From UBA2239 sp050177075 (GTDB lineage: Bacteria; Pseudomonadota; Gammaproteobacteria; Burkholderiales; UBA9220): a stretch of 18,408 nt of DNA. The notes below the pieces were generated by a model that searched no databases, was not told the origin of the DNA, and saw only the letters and a list, made by a program, of their open reading frames with translations. Numbering within the stretch: position 1 is the stretch's first letter; each line of letters starts with the position of its first letter. Both the position numbers and the translations under genes were made by a program. Shown here one piece after another: positions 15,113 through 18,408 of the stretch. The stretch is taken from contig JBFXHL010000049.1 in NCBI GenBank assembly GCA_050177075.1, forward strand, positions 1 through 18,408, given 5' to 3'.

Positions 15113-16825
15113 ATGCAGACAGAACACTTCATCCCCGGCAAAGACGCTTCCCTGGAGTCCTCCATCGCCACCATGCAACGCCAGCTGGCGGCCCTGGGCT
15201 TCCACGTGGAGGAGCGCTCCTGGCTCAACCCGGTGGCCGACATCTGGTCGGTCCACGTCAGCGAGCGGGATTGCCCCCAGATGTTCACCAACGGCAAGGG
15301 CGCCTCCCGGGAGGCGGCCCTGGCCAGCGCCCTGGGGGAGTTCTTCGAGCGCATGGGCACCAATTATTTCTGGACCCACTACTACCTGGGTGAGGAAATC
15401 GCCAACCGGCCCTGGGTCCACGACCCCCGGGAGCGCTGGTTTCCCATCGAGGACGAGACTTGGCCTGCTGACCTGCTGACGCCGGAGCTGCAGGCCTTCT
15501 ACAACCCCGAGGGAAGCATCCCCGCCGACATGCTGGTGGACCACAACTCGGGCAATATCGAGCGGGGCATCTGCGCGCTGCCCTACGTGCGCCAGCGGGA
15601 CGGCGCCACGGTGTGGTTCCCGGTCAACATCATCGGCAACCTCTACGTCAGCAACGGCATGTCCGCCGGCAACACCCCCCACGAGGCCCGCGCCCAGGCC
15701 CTGTCGGAAATCTTCGAGCGCCACGTCAAGTTCCGCATCATCGCCGAGGGCCTGTGCCTGCCGGAGGTGCCCGACGACGTCATCGCCCGCTACCCCCGCA
15801 TCCAGGCAGACATCCGCGCCCTGCGGGAGGCGGGCTTCGGCATTCGGGTGAAGGACGCCTCCCTGGGTGGGCGCTACCCGGTGATGAACGTCACCCTCCT
15901 CAACCCCCAGGACCAGGGCTGCTACGCCAGCTTCGGCGCCCACCCCCGCTTCGAGATCGCCCTCGAGCGGGCCCTGACCGAACTGCTGCAAGGCCGCGGC
16001 CTGGACGCCCTGGGGGGCTTCCCCGAGCCTGGCTTCGACCTGGACGAAGTGGCCAGCGCCCCCAACCTGGAAATCCACTTCGTCGATTCCAGCGGCGTCA
16101 TCCACTGGAACTTCCTCCGCGACACCCCGGATTTCGAATTCTGCGACTGGAACTTCAGCGCCACCACCGAGGAAGACGACGCCTGGCTGGTGGACACCGT
16201 CCACCGGGAAGGCCGCGATATTTATATCGCCGAGTTCGCCCACCTGGGCGTCTACGCCTGCCGCATCCTGGTCCCGGGCATGAGCGAAATCTACCCCGTG
16301 GACGACCTGGAATTCGAGAACACCAGCGTCGCCAACGCCCTCCGTCCCGCCATTCTCAACCTGCCCAACCTGGACGAGGACGAATGCGTCGACCTGCTGG
16401 ATGCCTTGAACGACTTGGGGCTGGACGACCAGCGCCCCGTGGCCGGTTTTATCGGCCTCGCCCCCGACGCCGGCAGTCTGTGGGAAGAGCTGCGCCTGGG
16501 GGAACTCAAAACCCTGTTGGCCCTGGCCCTGGGCGATGTGGAGGCGATCCGGGAAGGCTGTGACTGGGTGCGCCACTTCGGCCAGTTGAACGATCAGCGA
16601 CGCAAGGTGTACCGCTGCATCGAAAGCCTGCTGAATCTGGAGGAGGACGAGGGCTACGACGAGGCCCTGGGCCACCTCTACGGCGCGGATACCTTAGCCC
16701 GGGCCAAGGCGCTGCTGGAAGGGGAGGAGCGCTTTTTTGGGCTGGATGCGCCGGGGATGGGGTTGGAAGGGTGCGAGACGCACCGGCGGTTGCTGGAGGC
16801 TTATGGCAAGGCCCGCAAGGAATGA
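15113..16825 (+). CDS. ycaO: YcaO, RimO-associated ATP-dependent protein
   Basis: The 570-residue protein aligns end to end with E. coli YcaO. That protein is reported to enhance RimO-dependent beta-methylthiolation of ribosomal protein S12; the YcaO fold elsewhere activates peptide backbone amides with ATP. Visible family blocks are FIPGKDASLE at the start, FTNGKGASREAALASALGEFFER, NIIGNLYVSNGMSAGNT, EARAQALSEIFERHVKFRIIAE, GAHPRFEIALERALTELLQGRGL and CRILVPGMSEIYP, followed by the alpha-helical C-terminal region (about 420-570) of the non-azoline subgroup. No azoline precursor peptide or partner dehydrogenase is nearby, so natural-product synthesis is unlikely. It probably shares a transcript with the cytochrome c gene. 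An AT-rich 143-bp gap follows, with no recognised terminator. Confidence 0.94.
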   Translation: MQTEHFIPGKDASLESSIATMQRQLAALGFHVEERSWLNPVADIWSVHVSERDCPQMFTNGKGASREAALASALGEFFERMGTNYFWTHYYLGEEIANRPWVHDPRERWFPIEDETWPADLLTPELQAFYNPEGSIPADMLVDHNSGNIERGICALPYVRQRDGATVWFPVNIIGNLYVSNGMSAGNTPHEARAQALSEIFERHVKFRIIAEGLCLPEVPDDVIARYPRIQADIRALREAGFGIRVKDASLGGRYPVMNVTLLNPQDQGCYASFGAHPRFEIALERALTELLQGRGLDALGGFPEPGFDLDEVASAPNLEIHFVDSSGVIHWNFLRDTPDFEFCDWNFSATTEEDDAWLVDTVHREGRDIYIAEFAHLGVYACRILVPGMSEIYPVDDLEFENTSVANALRPAILNLPNLDEDECVDLLDALNDLGLDDQRPVAGFIGLAPDAGSLWEELRLGELKTLLALALGDVEAIREGCDWVRHFGQLNDQRRKVYRCIESLLNLEEDEGYDEALGHLYGADTLARAKALLEGEERFFGLDAPGMGLEGCETHRRLLEAYGKARKE

Positions 16826-16968
16826 GTTGCCAATTGGAGATTAGTGAGTCAGATAGTGATGTAGAGCCTGTGTAGTAACGAGTTCGGTCATTTTGTTTAT
16901 TTTCTCAGCACTAAAAGGGTCCGCTTCGAATAAATCAGCTCTGTTTCTGCGGTTTGCCGGAAGGCACC
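16826..16968. other. AT-rich gap at the boundary with the accessory patch
   Basis: Composition drops sharply here compared with ycaO. It contains the small palindrome CCAATTGG (near 16829) and a T-rich stretch near 16893-16905, but no gene, terminator or attC-like pair that I can support. It separates the conserved ycaO from the toxin-antitoxin cluster. Confidence 0.5.
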
Positions 16969-17382
16969 TCACCGAAACCAGTTTTCCACCTTCAGCCCCT
17001 CGAACTCGAAATCCCCGGTGTTCCGGGTAACTACTACCAGCCCATGGGTTTTTGCAATAGCGGCGATTTGGCCGTCGGCGAAGGAGGGCGTTTTCCCCTG
17101 GGCGGCCAGTTTTGCCCGTTCCCCGGCATGCCAGACGGCGGCGTTTTCGTCGTAGGGCAGGATGGTGAGTTGGGCGGCGGCGAGTTGCCGGAGGTAGTCG
17201 GCGATGGTTTGTTTCTTCGCGCCGGCAGGTAAGCGCTCGCAGCCGTAGTTGAGTTCATGCCAGACGACGGCGGCGGTGGCGCAGGCATGGCGATGCAGGC
17301 TGGCCATGACGCCGGGGTTGGGGGCGGGCTTGAGGGGTTCGGACAGGATGTTGCTGTCCAGCAGATAGGTCAGCTTTCCCAT
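16969..17382 (-). CDS. vapC: PIN-domain ribonuclease toxin, VapC family
   Basis: VapC toxins are Mg-dependent RNases that cut initiator tRNA or other structured RNA when released from antitoxin. The 137-residue protein shows the full acidic site: D9 in LLDSNILSE, E43 in WHELNYG, D103 in PSFADGQIAAIA and D124 in TRNTGDF, so it should be active. Length is typical. Its ATG (17382) overlaps the end of the antitoxin gene by 13 nt, which implies translational coupling with antitoxin made first. The cellular RNA target cannot be read from the sequence. Confidence 0.93.
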   Translation of the reverse strand: MGKLTYLLDSNILSEPLKPAPNPGVMASLHRHACATAAVVWHELNYGCERLPAGAKKQTIADYLRQLAAAQLTILPYDENAAVWHAGERAKLAAQGKTPSFADGQIAAIAKTHGLVVVTRNTGDFEFEGLKVENWFR

Positions 17383-17657
17383 TCGAAATCCCGGCCAGGG
17401 CGGGTGTCGCGCAGGCCGGCGAGGTCGGCGTCGGTGATGGCGGCTTCGTCCAGGCTATGTTCCCGGCGGAAAGTTTCGATGGTTTGCCAAAGATCGGTCG
17501 CTTGCCGGTCGCACAGGCGCCGGTATTCGGCTTCGGACAGCAGCACCGCTACCGCCTTGCCCCGGCGGGTGAGCAGGGCGGGCTCGCCACCTTCCACGTC
17601 GTGGACGATGCCGGCCAGGTGGTTGCGCGCTTCGGCGATAGAGTATTGTTTGCTCAT
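17370..17657 (-). CDS. vapB: Phd/YefM-type antitoxin partner of VapC
   Basis: A 95-residue antitoxin. The N-terminal half (QYSIAEARNHLAGIVHDVEGGEPALLTRRGKAVAVLLSEAEYRRL, with key residues SIAEAR, LTRRGK and VAVLLS) is the Phd/YefM DNA-binding fold. The C-terminal half (DLWQTIETFRREHSL... RDFEWES) should wrap the toxin. It is expected to neutralise VapC and repress its own promoter, the toxin acting as co-repressor. ATG 17657 is chosen; the only longer start is a TTG at 17669 with no support. An inverted repeat just upstream is a good operator candidate. The vapB symbol is by analogy: this is Phd/YefM and not AbrB fold. Confidence 0.9.
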   Translation of the reverse strand: MSKQYSIAEARNHLAGIVHDVEGGEPALLTRRGKAVAVLLSEAEYRRLCDRQATDLWQTIETFRREHSLDEAAITDADLAGLRDTRPGRDFEWES

Positions 17658-17668
17658 GGGGAATTCCA

Positions 17669-17694
17669 AAGATGGCTATCTAGGTGTCCATCTT
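17669..17694 (-). promoter_or_regulatory. Candidate operator of the Phd/YefM-VapC operon
   Basis: AAGATGG (17669-17675) and CCATCTT (17688-17694) form a perfect seven-base inverted repeat with a 12-nt spacer, starting 11 bases before the antitoxin ATG. Phd/YefM antitoxins autoregulate by binding such palindromes near the start. TAAGAT inside it (minus strand) could be the -10, so binding would block transcription. No clear -35 is seen. Confidence 0.5.
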
Positions 17695-17756
17695 ATCGCA
17701 GATCGGGGGAGGGGAGTAAAATCGGTTTGCGACTGCGAAGGAATCCGATCCGGAGG

Positions 17757-17779
17757 AGGCCGCTGCGAGTCAGCGGCCT
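17757..17779 (-). terminator. Stable stem-loop spanning the end of the zinc-ribbon gene
   Basis: AGGCCGCTG and CAGCGGCCT are perfect nine-base arms (17757-17765 and 17771-17779) with a five-base loop. Read on the minus strand, the stop codon of the 61-residue gene (17772-17770) falls at the loop edge. The position suits termination of the ccdB-zinc-ribbon transcript before the vapBC operon, but no T-run follows, so it may be a processing or attenuating hairpin. Confidence 0.4.
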
Positions 17780-17955
17780 TCCACTTTGACCGCCCCGCAC
17801 CGCTCGCACACCAGCCGAGTCACCAGCCTTCCCTGCTTCACGTCGAACACCGTCTGGCCGTCGGCGGCCCACTTGTGAAAGCCGTTGGCGCACAGGCCTC
17901 GCCCCTTGTGCTTCTCCCCCGGCTTGGGGCGCTTGAAGCGGATCACTTCACCCAT
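17770..17955 (-). CDS. Small zinc-ribbon-like protein, function unknown
   Basis: A 61-residue basic protein starting MGEVIRFKRPKPGEKHKG. Possible zinc ligands are C22, H27 (LCANGFHKW) and the pair C50-x2-C53 (VCERCGAVK), which look like a small zinc ribbon. The strings DVKQGRLVTR and CERCGAVK resemble short uncharacterised proteins I know from gamma- and betaproteobacteria, but I cannot name a function. ATG 17955 is preferred because the conserved part begins there; the open frame to 18027 overlaps ccdB. It starts 13 nt after the ccdB stop on the same strand, so the two are likely co-transcribed. Whether it has anything to do with CcdB is open. Confidence 0.75.
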   Translation of the reverse strand: MGEVIRFKRPKPGEKHKGRGLCANGFHKWAADGQTVFDVKQGRLVTRLVCERCGAVKVEGR

Positions 17956-17968
17956 GCTCGGGCCCCTT

Positions 17969-18286
17969 TCAAAATCCCTGAAACAGAAAATCCAGCGCCG
18001 CAGTGATCTGGAACTGGCTGTCTGCAAGCGACGCGACGGGCGTTTTCAACAGCCGAAGGGGCACGGCGGCGAGCTTGGGCGTTTCCATGAAGCACTCGAT
18101 ACCTTCCACCTCGAAAGTAGGGGTGAGTTTGTCGGGAAGCTTGGCCACGGGGAAGCGGTCCCGGCGCCGCAGCGGCACCACGACCCGCGTTTCCAGCCCG
18201 TGCAGCAGGTCGCTTTGCACGTCCAGAAGGTAAGGGGTGTCCTCGGCGTGGGTTCCGCTGTTTCGGTAAACGTCGAAGCGGGCCAT
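17969..18286 (-). CDS. ccdB: CcdB-family toxin
   Basis: CcdB toxins bind DNA gyrase subunit A and trap the cleaved complex. The 105-residue protein follows the family: ARFDVYRN at the start, YLLDVQSDLLHGLETRVVVPLR, LTPTFEVEG, AAVPLRLLKTPVASLAD and ITAALDFLFQGF at the end. In plasmid F CcdB the last three residues W-G-I are critical for poisoning; here they are Q103-G104-F105. Other chromosomal CcdBs also vary at the Trp, so activity cannot be excluded. No CcdA-like antitoxin is visible: the open frame ending 1 nt upstream does not resemble CcdA, and the downstream neighbour is a zinc-ribbon protein. ATG 18286 gives the family N-terminus; the longer frame to 18319 is not supported. Confidence 0.88.
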   Translation of the reverse strand: MARFDVYRNSGTHAEDTPYLLDVQSDLLHGLETRVVVPLRRRDRFPVAKLPDKLTPTFEVEGIECFMETPKLAAVPLRLLKTPVASLADSQFQITAALDFLFQGF

Positions 18287-18287
18287 G

Positions 18288-18408
18288 TCAGTTGCTCCAC
18301 CGCGCGTCGCGCGACCCACGACGCATGAAACAGGGGTTAAATAGCGTTGCGGCGTCCGGCAAAGAGGTCGGTTCGTACTTGGTGTGTTGAACCCGTATGT
18401 CAGTTGGA
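18288..18408 (-). CDS. Open frame running in from the right edge (partial, unidentified)
   Basis: One minus-strand frame stays open from the window edge to a TGA at 18290-18288, which is followed by one base and the ccdB ATG. About 39 codons are visible, ending RRGSRDARWSN. The position is where ccdA would be, but the residues do not resemble the CcdA C-terminus. It may be the end of an unknown gene or just an open frame. The region also holds the palindrome GTCGCGCGAC (18306-18315). Confidence 0.2.
   Translation of the reverse strand, partial: PTDIRVQHTKYEPTSLPDAATLFNPCFMRRGSRDARWSN

Noticed and set aside
14495..16675. Open minus-strand frame of over 700 codons opposite ycaO and the cytochrome gene
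   Set aside because: It crosses two well-supported genes and an intergenic hairpin and resembles no protein I know.
15113..16825. YcaO as a thiazole/oxazole-modified peptide cluster
   Set aside because: No precursor peptide, E1-like partner or dehydrogenase is adjacent, and the protein matches the E. coli YcaO subgroup over its full length.
18330..18408. GTTRRRY-like strings (GTTAAAT 18336, GTTGAAC 18386) suggesting attC sites near ccdB
   Set aside because: No paired RYYYAAC arm at a suitable distance and no extended imperfect stem was found; seven-base degenerate matches are expected by chance.

Overview
This is GC-rich (roughly 65%) chromosomal DNA, most likely from a betaproteobacterium. 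The RlhA, MutL, MiaA, MurI and YcaO proteins and the gene order queG | tsaE-amiC-mutL ... miaA fit that group. The genus cannot be fixed by reading alone. Every stretch is genic to within 300 bases; the longest non-coding gaps are about 190 bp at the left edge, 161 bp (5003-5163), 143 bp (16826-16968), 127 bp (11797-11923) and 122 bp at the right edge.

Layout. (1) 1-1234: an integron integrase gene (intI) with an AT-rich leader that holds an attI-like core site. The geometry puts any cassette array to the left, outside the window. (2) 1241-3728: rlhA (23S rRNA hydroxylation) divergent from tadA (tRNA adenosine deaminase). tadA carries an in-frame palindromic REP-like insertion. (3) 3709-5002: a small L,D-transpeptidase-fold gene convergent with murI. 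(4) 5164-6315: a membrane diguanylate cyclase. (5) 6398-13215: queG divergent from tsaE-amiC-mutL, then a reverse-strand TPR gene, a single-domain S24 protein and miaA. This resembles the tsaE-amiB-mutL-miaA-hfq superoperon of enterobacteria, but here it is interrupted by two extra genes and hfq does not follow miaA. (6) 13212-16825: xseA, a cytochrome c lipoprotein and ycaO. (7) 16969-18408: an accessory patch on the minus strand with a Phd/YefM-VapC toxin-antitoxin pair, a 61-residue zinc-ribbon-like protein and a CcdB-family toxin with no recognisable CcdA in view.

How the genes fit together. Six genes (rlhA, tadA, queG, tsaE, miaA, ycaO) modify the translation machinery: rRNA, the tRNA wobble base, tRNA position 37, and ribosomal protein S12. 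Three (the L,D-transpeptidase, murI, amiC) act on peptidoglycan, and two (mutL, xseA) on DNA repair. The two ends are the accessory parts: an integron platform on the left and a toxin-antitoxin cluster on the right. I saw no rRNA, tRNA, CRISPR array or insertion sequence. No wholly new system is evident. The items most worth checking are the integron leader, the REP insertion inside tadA, the S24 protein lacking its catalytic lysine, and the CcdB/zinc-ribbon pair.
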